Below, in pieces: positions 27,523 through 36,009 of a stretch of 64,000 bases of DNA; the first letter of the stretch is position 1, and every line of letters begins with the position of its first letter. Location of the stretch: assembly GCA_934725855.1 (NCBI GenBank), contig CAKVCL010000004.1, positions 62,001 to 126,000 on the forward strand, written 5' to 3'. The stretch comes from an uncultured Cellulosilyticum sp. (GTDB taxonomy: Bacteria; Bacillota; Clostridia; Lachnospirales; Cellulosilyticaceae). The notes beneath the pieces were generated by a model. That model did no database searches. It was not told where the DNA came from and saw only the letters and a list, made by a program, of their open reading frames with translations. The translations under genes were made by a program, and so were the position numbers.

Positions 27523-29256
27523 TTATACTGCTTCAAACTGCATATTATAAAGATGTGCATAGATTCCCTCTTGATTTAAAAGCTGCTCATGAGCGCCTCT
27601 TTCTGCAATTCCCTGAGGGGTTAAGACTAATATTTCATCAGCATTTTTAATTGTACTTAATCGATGGGCTATCACTATAGTCGTACGATCTTTAGCCAGT
27701 ATATCTAAAGACTTTTGAATGTATCTTTCGCTTTCATTATCTAATGCAGACGTAGCTTCATCCAAAATTAGAATAGGAGGATTCTTTAGAAATACCCTTG
27801 CAATAGAAATACGTTGTTTTTGTCCGCCTGAAAGGCGTACGCCACGTTCTCCTACATAGGTGTCATATCCTTGAGGTAAACTCATAATAAACTCATGTAT
27901 ATTCGCCTTTTTAGCTGCTTCAATAATTTCTTCATCACTAGCAAGTGGATTACCATAACTGATATTATCTTTTATGCTGCCACCAAAAAGATAGACATCT
28001 TGTTGAACAATCCCTATCGCATCTCTTAAAGAACTTTGGGTTACCTTCCTAACATCTTTCCCATCAATTAAAATGCTTCCCAAGCTCACTTCATAAAATC
28101 TAGGGATTAATGAACAGAAGGTTGTTTTTCCACTTCCTGATGGACCTACTAATGCTACCGTCTTACCTGCTGGAATACTCATATTAATGTTACTTAATAT
28201 GGTTTCATCATCATATCCAAATGAAACATCTCTAAATTCAATATCTCCATGTACTTTTCCCATCTCAGTAGCGTCTTTTGCATCTTCAATCTCTGGCTTC
28301 GTGTTCATGATTTTAAGAAATCTTTCAAAGCCTGTCATTCCCTTTTGTAACTGCTCTGTAAAATCAACTAACTTTTGTACAGGGGCTAAGAAGGTATTAA
28401 TATACAAAATGTACACTGTAAGCTCTGAAAGACTCATTTCCCCTTTAGTAATAAATAATCCCCCTACTAAAACAGCAGAAAGATATAATAAACTTTGGAA
28501 AAAGCTATTGCCACTATGATATTTTCCCATAATTAAGTAACTGCTTATTTTAGTCTTAACAAATGCCTCATTACCCTCAGTAAATTTATCCATTTCAATG
28601 GCTTCATTTGCAAATGACTTAACCACACGAATGCCACCTAGTGAATCTTGCGTAATAGCATTAACGCCAGCAATCTTTTCTCTATTAGCAGCAAATACAC
28701 GTTTCATCTTGCGATTATAGTGTAATGAAAAATAGAACATGATTACTGTAAAGAATACTAAGATCAATGTCATTTTAATATTAACAAAACTTAAAATAGT
28801 AAATGTCCCTACCACCTTAATAATTGAAATAAATATATCTTCTGGTCCATGATGAGCAAACTCTGAAATATCAAAAAGGTCATTAACGATACAAGACATA
28901 AGTTTTCCAGTATTAACTTCATCATAATAAGAAAATGATAATTTCTCTAAATGGCTAAAAAGCTCCTTACGCATATCTGCTTCCATATAGGTTCCCATAA
29001 TGTGTCCCCATGAAGTAATATAATACTGACAAAAGTACTTGATAACATATAGGGCAAATAGCACGCCACCTACTATCCCTATATACTTAAAAATAGTTGT
29101 AGTATCTTGAAGAATGTACACTTCATCCATTAAATATCCCACTAATAATGGGAAAATAAGATCTATCCCTGAAAGAGTTAATGCGCAGAACATATCTGTA
29201 AAAAATAATTTTTTATACGGCTTATAATACTTAATAAATGCTTTCATTGTTTTCAT
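27523..29256 (-). CDS. ABC transporter, fused permease/ATPase (exporter type)
   Basis: 577 residues. Six transmembrane helices in the first 320 residues, then the nucleotide-binding domain: Walker A GPSGSGKTTF near 365, signature LSGGQKQR near 470, Walker B ILILDEATSALD near 490 and H-loop IAHRLST. Works as a homodimer or with a partner half-transporter; no partner is encoded next to it. Lipids, peptides or drugs are the usual substrates of this MsbA/LmrA-like group, and the sequence does not say which. Confidence 0.93.
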   Translation of the reverse strand: MKTMKAFIKYYKPYKKLFFTDMFCALTLSGIDLIFPLLVGYLMDEVYILQDTTTIFKYIGIVGGVLFALYVIKYFCQYYITSWGHIMGTYMEADMRKELFSHLEKLSFSYYDEVNTGKLMSCIVNDLFDISEFAHHGPEDIFISIIKVVGTFTILSFVNIKMTLILVFFTVIMFYFSLHYNRKMKRVFAANREKIAGVNAITQDSLGGIRVVKSFANEAIEMDKFTEGNEAFVKTKISSYLIMGKYHSGNSFFQSLLYLSAVLVGGLFITKGEMSLSELTVYILYINTFLAPVQKLVDFTEQLQKGMTGFERFLKIMNTKPEIEDAKDATEMGKVHGDIEFRDVSFGYDDETILSNINMSIPAGKTVALVGPSGSGKTTFCSLIPRFYEVSLGSILIDGKDVRKVTQSSLRDAIGIVQQDVYLFGGSIKDNISYGNPLASDEEIIEAAKKANIHEFIMSLPQGYDTYVGERGVRLSGGQKQRISIARVFLKNPPILILDEATSALDNESERYIQKSLDILAKDRTTIVIAHRLSTIKNADEILVLTPQGIAERGAHEQLLNQEGIYAHLYNMQFEAV

Positions 29257-29352
29257 ACTTTTCTATCACCTACTTTTCTCATATTATACTGTTATATCAT
29301 AAAACTATAGATAGGGGCAAATTAAATATTTCCCAATTTTATTGTTTCATAA

Positions 29353-29390
29353 AAAAATACTAGTAAGGTGCATTCCCTACTAGTATTTTT
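29353..29390 (-). terminator. terminator of the 3D-domain gene
   Basis: 13-bp stem AAAAATACTAGTA / TACTAGTATTTTT, ending 4 bases after the stop codon of the 3D-domain gene, with a T-run. Confidence 0.88.
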
Positions 29391-29393
29391 AAT

Positions 29394-30422
29394 TTAATAA
29401 TTTGTTCGCTCTGCTTTTACATCGATCTTCTGATCTTCTAAGATGTAAACTTTTAGGCCATGCTTACGTCCAAACTCATAACATTCACTATTCGAATTGA
29501 AGAATAAATCAACAATGTTTCCACGTATTGCCCCTCCAGTATCACCTGCAATAGCAACACCATATCCTTCAATGTATAGTTTTGTTCCTAATGGAATAAC
29601 ATTTGGATCAACTGCTACCATTCCTACAAAAGTAGTCATACCACTTGCCGTCTTATTACTCCATCCATCATCACTAATCGTGTACGCTGTAGCTTCCATT
29701 TCGTATACCTTTGTATACGTGTAACTTTCACCCGTAAAAACATCTGTAACTGAGTTTGCCTTATAGGTTCCTTTAAGCACAATCTCATCCACAGGTTCTT
29801 CCTTAACGACTACGTCTAAGACGTCTTCATTAATTAATTCCCCACCAAGGTATTCTCTTTGGATTGTTACTGTTTTCAATCCATTTTTACCTTGTTGAGA
29901 TACCTTTGTTTCACCATAGGCCATATCTGCCGTTTCAACAACTTTTGTTGAATATCCCATTGGTCTATCTTCAACTTCAGTTTTAATTTCTTTAGTTCTC
30001 ACTTCAATTTGAAGACCATCTGTAATAGATGTTTCACTACTAGGAGTAACTTCATCTCCTTCTTGAAGGTTAATCCCTAAAGATTTTAGGAATTCATCTA
30101 CTGTCTGAGCTTTTGTTTCCTGAGTTTTAATTTCTCCATCAACATTAAGACTAACTGTAGGTTTCCATCTTTCTATAGTAATTTCCATATTGTCAGTAAT
30201 CTCTGTGTCTAATACTGGTTCAACTGTATCTTTCTCACCTAATGTAACTTCTAACTGCTGCAAAAGTTCTTGTACATTTTGTGCTTCTGTTTCATACTGT
30301 GATACCTCATGATCATCAACTATAGTGATTAATTTAGCTGATGATTGTGTTGCTGCTATGCTAACAGTAAATAGCATAAACAACGCTACTACTAATAAAG
30401 CGATTCTACTTCGATTCTTCAT
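29394..30422 (-). CDS. secreted DUF348/G5/3D-domain cell-wall protein (YabE-like)
   Basis: 342 residues. N-terminal membrane or signal helix (about 7-29). Two DUF348 ubiquitin-like repeats lie near 33-75 and 88-140, a G5 domain near 150-235, and a C-terminal 3D domain near 245-330. The 3D domain has the three-Asp hallmark: VDPNVIPLG, GDTGGAI and NIVDLFF. The 3D domain is the catalytic fold of MltA-like lytic transglycosylases and of YabE/YocH/Sps autolysins. It probably remodels peptidoglycan during growth or spore outgrowth. The long leader (about 145 nt) starts at a good promoter. Confidence 0.92.
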   Translation of the reverse strand: MKNRSRIALLVVALFMLFTVSIAATQSSAKLITIVDDHEVSQYETEAQNVQELLQQLEVTLGEKDTVEPVLDTEITDNMEITIERWKPTVSLNVDGEIKTQETKAQTVDEFLKSLGINLQEGDEVTPSSETSITDGLQIEVRTKEIKTEVEDRPMGYSTKVVETADMAYGETKVSQQGKNGLKTVTIQREYLGGELINEDVLDVVVKEEPVDEIVLKGTYKANSVTDVFTGESYTYTKVYEMEATAYTISDDGWSNKTASGMTTFVGMVAVDPNVIPLGTKLYIEGYGVAIAGDTGGAIRGNIVDLFFNSNSECYEFGRKHGLKVYILEDQKIDVKAERTNY

Positions 30423-30572
30423 GATATCCTCCTTAAGTTTGTTCTCTTAAAAGTTTAGTTTTTCTTTACTTTTTAGAGTACTTAGTTTTTCTCACTTCAT
30501 CTGGTGAATCGGGCTTTACTACAACGATTTTTTAATAAATAATTTTTTTGTTTTATTACAACTACAGATACG

Positions 30573-30601
30573 ATTGTAATATATCTTAATTACTTTTTCA
30601 A
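30573..30601 (-). promoter_or_regulatory. sigma-A promoter of the 3D-domain gene
   Basis: TTGAAA (30601-30596), 17-bp spacer, TACAAT (30578-30573). Leaves a leader of about 145 bases. I looked for the c-di-AMP (ydaO) riboswitch often found before such genes and did not see it. Confidence 0.7.
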
Positions 30602-30904
30602 GTGTTTTGTAATAAATTTAAATGGTTAGATTTGTAAAAATACTTATTTCCATTTAAAGTTCAACGTATTTTCAAGCTTTATAGCATATCAATTTTTATT
30701 TTCTCTAAAAACGTCCTTAACATTTTTGTAACAATTAATTAACAACAAAAATCTCTATATTTTATTATTAAATTTGCCTATATCCTATTTTATATTTTTA
30801 TGCTCTTATTTTTTATATAAAATCATCTATTTATTCCATATAATCCCTTTTTTATTCATTATCCCCTTTTAATTTTTATAAGTAAAAAGTTTAGTAATAC
30901 TTTA
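30602..30904. other. AT-rich spacer without recognisable features
   Basis: About 300 bp of very AT-rich sequence between the tatD terminator and the 3D-gene promoter. No ORF with a ribosome site, RNA structure or repeat was found. Confidence 0.6.
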
Positions 30905-30951
30905 CAAGAAAATAAAAAGCAACCTAAATAAGGTTGCTTTTTATTTTCTTG
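30905..30951 (-). terminator. terminator of tatD
   Basis: About 21-bp near-perfect stem around AAGCAACCT / AGGTTGCTT with flanking A- and T-rich arms, 22 bp beyond the tatD stop. It could work in both directions. Confidence 0.9.
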
Positions 30952-30972
30952 CTTATTTATTTTTCCTTAATT

Positions 30973-31737
30973 TTATTCCATAATATGGAATAGTTTTTTT
31001 GCGTTCTGACTACTAATTCTTTCTACTTCTGCCTCTGATATACCTTTGATTTCGGCTATTTTTTCAACCACAAATTTTAAATAAGTAGAGTCATTTCTTT
31101 CTCCCCTATGTGGTACGGGTGTAAGATAAGGACAGTCTGTTTCTATGACAATATGTTCTAGCCCTATGCCTTCTACGACTTCTACTGTTTTTTTCGCATT
31201 TTTAAAAGTTAATGAACCGCCAACTCCAATATAAAAACCTTTTTTTACATATTCTTTGGCAAGCTCATAGCTTCCTGAAAAGCAGTGAATGACCCCTTCT
31301 TTGACACCACTTTCCATAATGATATCAAAAGTTTCCTTGGAAGCCTCTCTACTATGAATAATGACTGGTAAATCTAATTCTTTTGCAAGTTGTAATTGTC
31401 TTTTAAACCATATGCGTTGCTCTTCTCTTGGAGAATTATCATAATAATAGTCAAGACCAATCTCGCCAATCGCCACTACTTTCTTATGTCCTGCTAATTT
31501 TCTCATTTCTTCTATATCTGCTTCTGTCAAATCTTTAACATCATGTGGGTGTACCCCTACACTACTATAAATAAATGGATATTTTTCAGCAAGTTGTAAA
31601 CTTGTATGACAAGATTTCATATCTGCTGCTGCGTTAACTACAAACTCTACACCTTTTTCTTTTAAACTTTCAATTAAAGCTTCTCTGTCTTCATCAAATC
31701 GCTCATCATCATAGTGAGCATGTGAATCAAAATACAT
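30973..31737 (-). CDS. tatD: TatD family metal-dependent DNase
   Basis: 254 residues, normal length. The amidohydrolase-like metal site is complete: His6 and His8 in DSHAHYDD, Glu of AIGEIGLDYY (near 93), VIIHSREA (near 127), HCFSGS (near 152) and ETDCPYLTP (near 203). Nuclease/exonuclease family member implicated in DNA repair. In Firmicutes it is often next to metG and the yabE-like 3D gene, as is broadly the case here (rsmA is also in the neighbourhood). Confidence 0.95.
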   Translation of the reverse strand: MYFDSHAHYDDERFDEDREALIESLKEKGVEFVVNAAADMKSCHTSLQLAEKYPFIYSSVGVHPHDVKDLTEADIEEMRKLAGHKKVVAIGEIGLDYYYDNSPREEQRIWFKRQLQLAKELDLPVIIHSREASKETFDIIMESGVKEGVIHCFSGSYELAKEYVKKGFYIGVGGSLTFKNAKKTVEVVEGIGLEHIVIETDCPYLTPVPHRGERNDSTYLKFVVEKIAEIKGISEAEVERISSQNAKKLFHIME

Positions 31738-31847
31738 TTTTTCTTCTCCTTGTCATTTTTATTCACAGTTTGTTCATTGTCTTTTCTTTTTATCCTCAGA
31801 ATCCACATACATACTGTGATATTTTGTTGTTTTTGATTGAGTATCAT

Positions 31848-32435
31848 TTAAATAACTTCTTTTTTGATGCTGTCCTCATTTTCTTCCTGTCTACACAAGT
31901 TATTTATTAACACTTCAAATTCAAGCCAGTTTTTCACTCTGGGAATGCCTTCTCCGCATAACCTATTATGTGGTCTATTAAAAATAATTGGTTTTCCACC
32001 TGCTTCTAAGAAACTTTCTATATTGTGCATTCCATCATCTAAAAGAAAGTCTCCTTTGATCATATTTTTTCTTTGGCAAAAAATCACCCGATCTGTCGGA
32101 AAGAATGGCAAATATTTTTTTATCCAATCCATCTTAGCAGGCACACAGCTTGGATTGGCAGCTGTCACAATATACATCTCAAATAATTCACTTTTATATA
32201 AACGCTCAAATACTTCAAGCGCATTTTTAACAGGCTTTAAGTTTCTAAATAAGTCTGGCTCATGCATGATCGTTTCTATTTCTGGGCCAAATACTTCATG
32301 TAAGTTCCAACATATGCAGTCCTCAGCTGTGATATGAGTATGATATTTTTCATTATATGCTTCTGCTACACCTTGAATATATTCGGCTAAAACATCATCT
32401 TGATCAATCAGCAAAGTATATTTCTTAGATTCCAT
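31848..32435 (-). CDS. 5'(3')-deoxyribonucleotidase-like HAD hydrolase (NT5C type)
   Basis: 195 residues. Haloacid dehalogenase fold with nucleophile motif LLIDQDDVLAEY (Asp11, Asp13), motif II YIVTAANPS and motif III/IV FLLDDGMHNIESF. The pattern and length fit the cytosolic NT5C deoxynucleotidase family, which dephosphorylates pyrimidine deoxynucleotides. The usual DxDGV is DQDDV here. It follows the cyclase-family gene and precedes tatD on the same strand with gaps over 100 bp, so it is probably a separate unit. Confidence 0.83.
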   Translation of the reverse strand: MESKKYTLLIDQDDVLAEYIQGVAEAYNEKYHTHITAEDCICWNLHEVFGPEIETIMHEPDLFRNLKPVKNALEVFERLYKSELFEMYIVTAANPSCVPAKMDWIKKYLPFFPTDRVIFCQRKNMIKGDFLLDDGMHNIESFLEAGGKPIIFNRPHNRLCGEGIPRVKNWLEFEVLINNLCRQEENEDSIKKEVI

Positions 32436-32541
32436 AGCTGCCTCCTTTGCAAAATAAACACTTTTTATTAGTTTATTACAGTCATTCCCTAGATGCCACC
32501 CTTTTTCCTCATTTTATATGTTGTTTTTATATGCTTTCATC

Positions 32542-32582
32542 AAAAATAGCACTTAAACTTTAATCATTTAAGTGCTATTTTG
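32542..32582 (-). terminator. terminator of the cyclase-family gene
   Basis: 15-bp stem AAAATAGCACTTAAA / TTTAAGTGCTATTTT with a 9-base loop and T-run on the minus strand. Confidence 0.85.
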
Positions 32583-32629
32583 ACTTTCTCTCTCATTCAT
32601 TCTATTTACATTGATTTAATCCGTTTTTG

Positions 32630-33232
32630 TTACTCCTGAACAGATAAATCTTCATCTTTTTCTGGCTGCATGGCTACCACACGACATTTGATTCCAGTTG
32701 CTTCTGGGTCTTCAAACCACATGGTCATCACTTTACATGGCTCATTAGGCTCAATCTTATCTAGATTAACTAGGTTCTCTAAAACAAATGCTCCAAACTT
32801 GAGGCAAATCTTATCTGCATCTATATGCTCATGCCCTTTTCTTAAATCAGGTGCATCTATTCCAATGAATTTAACACGTTCCATAGACAATCCTTCAATA
32901 AGCTCCCATGAAAATTGTGTACTATCACTAAAGTACAAGTTGCTACCATATGGATGTCTTTCAATAGAACCTGTATGAAACATTACAAAATCTCCAGGTC
33001 TTACATAATCTAAGTCAATATCATCTAGTGTCACTTCTCTTCCTCTTATATGACTGACATCAAATAAAATTCCTCTTGTTTGCATATAGCTTAGAGGCAC
33101 CTCAATATCTCCATAAATATCAAAGTGGGTTCCTACATGTCCCATAACAATATTTTTCTTGGTTTGTACTTCTGCTTGTTTATAAACTCTATTGGTCTTT
33201 TTTACTTGAAGTGTTAGGTCAATATACCTCAC
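32630..33232 (-). CDS. cyclase family protein (kynurenine-formamidase-like)
   Basis: 200 residues. The metal-binding hallmark HVGTHFD is at residues 32-38. The second half has FIGIDAPDLRKG and a conserved C-terminal strand. The family hydrolyses formamides, amides or cyclic amides with divalent metal; kynurenine formamidase is the best-known member. There is no kynurenine pathway nearby, so the substrate is unknown. Monocistronic. Confidence 0.85.
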   Translation of the reverse strand: MRYIDLTLQVKKTNRVYKQAEVQTKKNIVMGHVGTHFDIYGDIEVPLSYMQTRGILFDVSHIRGREVTLDDIDLDYVRPGDFVMFHTGSIERHPYGSNLYFSDSTQFSWELIEGLSMERVKFIGIDAPDLRKGHEHIDADKICLKFGAFVLENLVNLDKIEPNEPCKVMTMWFEDPEATGIKCRVVAMQPEKDEDLSVQE

Positions 33233-33386
33233 TTTTATCCCTCGCTCCTTATTAGCTTATTTAAAAGCTATAGTCTATTTTCATCAATACTTCATACCCC
33301 TATTATATTGTATCTTCCATTTTCTGTCTATTGCAATTAGTAATACATTTTATTATAATAAACTTTCATCTATTATTTTTATCTAC

Positions 33387-33402
33387 TATGACATATGTCA
33401 TA
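33387..33402. promoter_or_regulatory. 16-bp perfect palindrome upstream of the DUF606 pair
   Basis: TATGACATATGTCATA is its own reverse complement. It lies 66 bp before the first DUF606 start and just ahead of a likely -10 (TATACT at about 33431). Probable operator; no regulator gene is adjacent. Confidence 0.5.
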
Positions 33403-33467
33403 CACTAATTCAAGTCATCTATGATAACTTATACTATATTTAGTTTGAAAGATAAAGGAGGCAAATC

Positions 33468-33887
33468 ATGTATTATTTACTTTCGCTATTGGTAGGCGGA
33501 CTTCTTTCATTTATGATTTCAAGTAATGGAATTGTTGGAGAAGCTGCTGGGACTTATGCCTCTAGTGTTATCATCCACTTTATTGGACTTGTAGGAGTTA
33601 TCGGGGTCTTATTGTTTTCAAAAAGTAAATTTAAAGGACTTCGCCAAATTCCTTTATGGATGTACAGCGCTGGACTCATTGGTATCATCACGGTTCTATT
33701 TAACAACTTAACTTATACAACTTTAGGGGTTTCATTAACAGTTGCTCTAGGCTTACTTGGTCAATCACTTACTTCTATTGTTATTGACCATTTTGGACTG
33801 TTTGGTTTACCTGTATCTCGCTTTGATCAAAAGAAAGTTTTTGGTTTTATCATTATTTTATGTGGCATTATTATGATGTCATTTTAA
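33468..33887 (+). CDS. DUF606/YdcZ-type DMT transporter, first subunit
   Basis: 139 residues with about five hydrophobic helices and family features such as GVSLTVALGLLGQSLTSIVIDHFGLFG. These short DMT-superfamily proteins usually come in pairs, as here. They are thought to assemble as a heterodimer equal to one full-length transporter. AAAGGAGG precedes the ATG. The second subunit starts 18 bp later. A palindromic operator candidate lies upstream. Substrate unknown. Confidence 0.85.
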   Translation: MYYLLSLLVGGLLSFMISSNGIVGEAAGTYASSVIIHFIGLVGVIGVLLFSKSKFKGLRQIPLWMYSAGLIGIITVLFNNLTYTTLGVSLTVALGLLGQSLTSIVIDHFGLFGLPVSRFDQKKVFGFIIILCGIIMMSF

Positions 33888-33904
33888 GTTGGAGGTATAA
33901 GTAT

Positions 33905-34390
33905 ATGTCTATTATGTTAGCTATTTTGGCAGGCGTATCCATCGTTCTTTCTAGAATCGTCAATTATGTTTTAGCCCAAAAGATTGGTCTTTTCCAAGGA
34001 ACCTTCTTTAATTATTTATTAGGTTTCTTAGGTTCCTTCATTCTTTTATTGATAAGTGGAAGTGCAATGGATTTATTTTCTCTTTCTTCTTATCAGGGAA
34101 CATGGTGGGCTTATTTAGGAGGGCTTATTGGTATAGCAACGATTTCTATCTCATCTATCCTTTCATCTAAAATCTCTGCCTTCTATTTAACGCTTCTACT
34201 TTTTGTGGGGCAACTATTTGGTGGTATGTTACTTGACTACTTTGTCGATGGTGACTTTTCTCTTCAAAAAGTGATCGGTGGCTTACTCGTTGTAGTTGGT
34301 TTAAGTTATAATCTGTGGGTTGATTCTAAAAGTAAAAATGAAGAAAACAACACCCATTCTGATAAGATGGAAGGAGTTTCTTCTATATAA
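33905..34390 (+). CDS. DUF606/YdcZ-type DMT transporter, second subunit
   Basis: 161 residues, about five membrane helices. FVGQLFGGMLLDYFVDGDFSLQKVIGGLLVVVGL is the family C-terminal half. The open frame extends back to 33860, overlapping the first subunit, but TTGGAGG stands before the ATG at 33905, used here as start. A hydrophilic tail (about 20 residues) follows the last helix. Co-transcribed with the first subunit. Confidence 0.85.
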   Translation: MSIMLAILAGVSIVLSRIVNYVLAQKIGLFQGTFFNYLLGFLGSFILLLISGSAMDLFSLSSYQGTWWAYLGGLIGIATISISSILSSKISAFYLTLLLFVGQLFGGMLLDYFVDGDFSLQKVIGGLLVVVGLSYNLWVDSKSKNEENNTHSDKMEGVSSI

Positions 34391-34396
34391 ATGGTA

Positions 34397-34453
34397 AAAA
34401 AATAGAAGGATCATATTTAATGTCTTTACATGAATATGATCCTTCTATTTTTT
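34397..34453. terminator. bidirectional terminator between DUF606 pair and MATE gene
   Basis: 21-bp perfect stem AAAAAATAGAAGGATCATATT / reverse complement (34397-34417, 34433-34453), with A- and T-tracts at the ends. Confidence 0.92.
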
Positions 34454-34454
34454 A

Positions 34455-35807
34455 TTAGCTTACAACGCTATGAAGCCACTTTCCAGATTTAAGTCTTACA
34501 AATTCAAATGGCAATTTAAGCATCTCTTCAATACACACCAGCATAAATACTAAATATACTGGCCATTTTAGTCCAATAGCTCCTATAAACGCCATTGGAA
34601 CTGAGTAAAGAATAATCGTGCCTGCTTGAACAAACATAGAATACGCCGTATCTGCGCCTCCACGAAATACACCAATAATCATAATGGTATTGAAGGCACG
34701 TAGTGGCATGAAAAGTGCCATAATACGTAATACTCTAACAGTATCTTGATAAGTCTCCGGCTGAATCTTAAACCAAGTTGGTACAATAGGTGCTAAAAAC
34801 CATAATCCAATTCCAAGTGAAATACCTATAATTGGAGTGAGCATCCCAACATGGCTTGCATATTCTCTTGCTCTTTTCTCTTCTTTAGCGCCTATTTTAT
34901 TACCAATCATAATGGCTGATGCCGTTCCTACTCCTGTAAGGAAAATAAAAAACATATCAATAATCGTTCCTGAAATTTGCATCGTAGCTGATGCACTGGT
35001 ACTAATTCTCGCATAAGCTACTGAATAAGCTGCTGAACCACTGGAGAAAATCAGTTCATTTAAAATAACAGACCAAGACGTTACAAAGTATGCCTTCATA
35101 TGTTCTAAATTATAATTAAACATTTCTTTGATATGGGCTGATATTTTGTTCTTTGTAAGATAAACCATCCCTACTACAAATATCATCTCAATCAATCTAG
35201 CAATCATAGTGGCTAGTGCTGCACCTTGTACCCCCATTGCTGGCATACCGAATTTACCAAAAATAAAAATCCAATTGAGTACAATATTAAGCCCTACTCC
35301 TATTAAACTACCATACATAGGCAGTTTCGTTTGTTCTGTACTTCTTAGTGCGGTTGAATAAGCTTGTGTCATTCCCATGAAAAGACAGCTTGGGGCTACT
35401 ATTTTAAGATACGCTTCCCCCAATTTCATTACCTCTGGGTCTTTTGACATAATCTTCATAATGATTTCTGGTCCCCAAAAGGCTAATCCTCCAAATAAAG
35501 CTACTGCAATAAATGAAACGGTAATGTCTACTCCAAGAAATGTCTTGATACCTTCTACGTCTCTTTTTCCCCAAAGCTGAGACATAAATACATTTGCTCC
35601 TGCATTAACGCCCATTAAGCATAGTGTAAAAATAAACATATACTTATTAGCCAATCCAACTGCTGATATGGCTGCTTCTTGAAGGCTCCCTACCATCATG
35701 GTATCTACTAAATTTAATGATGATGTAATAAAGCTTTGTAAGGTGATAGGTAGTGCTAACATAAACATCGTCTTCAAGAAAGCCTTGTCTTTAAAAACCT
35801 TTTTCAT
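34455..35807 (-). CDS. MATE family multidrug/metabolite efflux transporter
   Basis: 450 residues with twelve predicted membrane helices in two halves. Conserved MATE segments include LALPITLQSFITSSLNLVDTMMVGSL at the N-terminus and the inner repeat pattern with GVGTASAIMIGNKIGA (near 285-300). Likely a cation-coupled exporter of toxic organic compounds. It has its own promoter (35945-35973) and a 131-base structured leader. The SD site GGAGGAAGCG can pair with that leader (see findings), suggesting regulated translation. Confidence 0.95.
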   Translation of the reverse strand: MKKVFKDKAFLKTMFMLALPITLQSFITSSLNLVDTMMVGSLQEAAISAVGLANKYMFIFTLCLMGVNAGANVFMSQLWGKRDVEGIKTFLGVDITVSFIAVALFGGLAFWGPEIIMKIMSKDPEVMKLGEAYLKIVAPSCLFMGMTQAYSTALRSTEQTKLPMYGSLIGVGLNIVLNWIFIFGKFGMPAMGVQGAALATMIARLIEMIFVVGMVYLTKNKISAHIKEMFNYNLEHMKAYFVTSWSVILNELIFSSGSAAYSVAYARISTSASATMQISGTIIDMFFIFLTGVGTASAIMIGNKIGAKEEKRAREYASHVGMLTPIIGISLGIGLWFLAPIVPTWFKIQPETYQDTVRVLRIMALFMPLRAFNTIMIIGVFRGGADTAYSMFVQAGTIILYSVPMAFIGAIGLKWPVYLVFMLVCIEEMLKLPFEFVRLKSGKWLHSVVS

Positions 35808-35842
35808 CGCTTCCTCCTCTTAATCACATAGACTCCAAAAAA

Positions 35843-35915
35843 ATTTTCATAGAAATAAGAGGAAGCCAATGGGTTGTCTAGCCGCCCATCTGCTTCCTCT
35901 TATTTAATCTATGAT
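35843..35915 (-). promoter_or_regulatory. structured leader hairpin of the MATE gene, candidate riboswitch
   Basis: 14-bp perfect stem (35905-35892 with 35866-35853), extended below a 3-base bulge by CATAGA/TCTATG. Inside, a 3x3 internal loop and a 4-bp TGGG/CCCA helix close an 11-base loop CGGCTAGACAA. The 3' arm GCTTCCTC is also complementary to GAGGAAGC in the MATE ribosome site (35816-35809). Class not recognised. Confidence 0.6.
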
Positions 35916-35944
35916 TTATTCTACTCTTTTTATTTTGCTACACT

Positions 35945-35973
35945 ATTGTCTTACAGCTTAAGAGAAATGTCAA
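35945..35973 (-). promoter_or_regulatory. sigma-A promoter of the MATE gene
   Basis: TTGACA (35973-35968), 17-bp spacer, GACAAT (35950-35945). It separates MATE transcription from metG. Confidence 0.65.
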
Positions 35974-36009
35974 TACTTATTCTATGACTTTATTTTATTT
36001 GTAAACCTT

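Noticed and set aside
30423..30572. c-di-AMP (ydaO) riboswitch before the 3D-domain cell-wall gene
   Set aside because: This gene type often has one, and the leader is about 145 bases, but none of the conserved ydaO core segments are visible.
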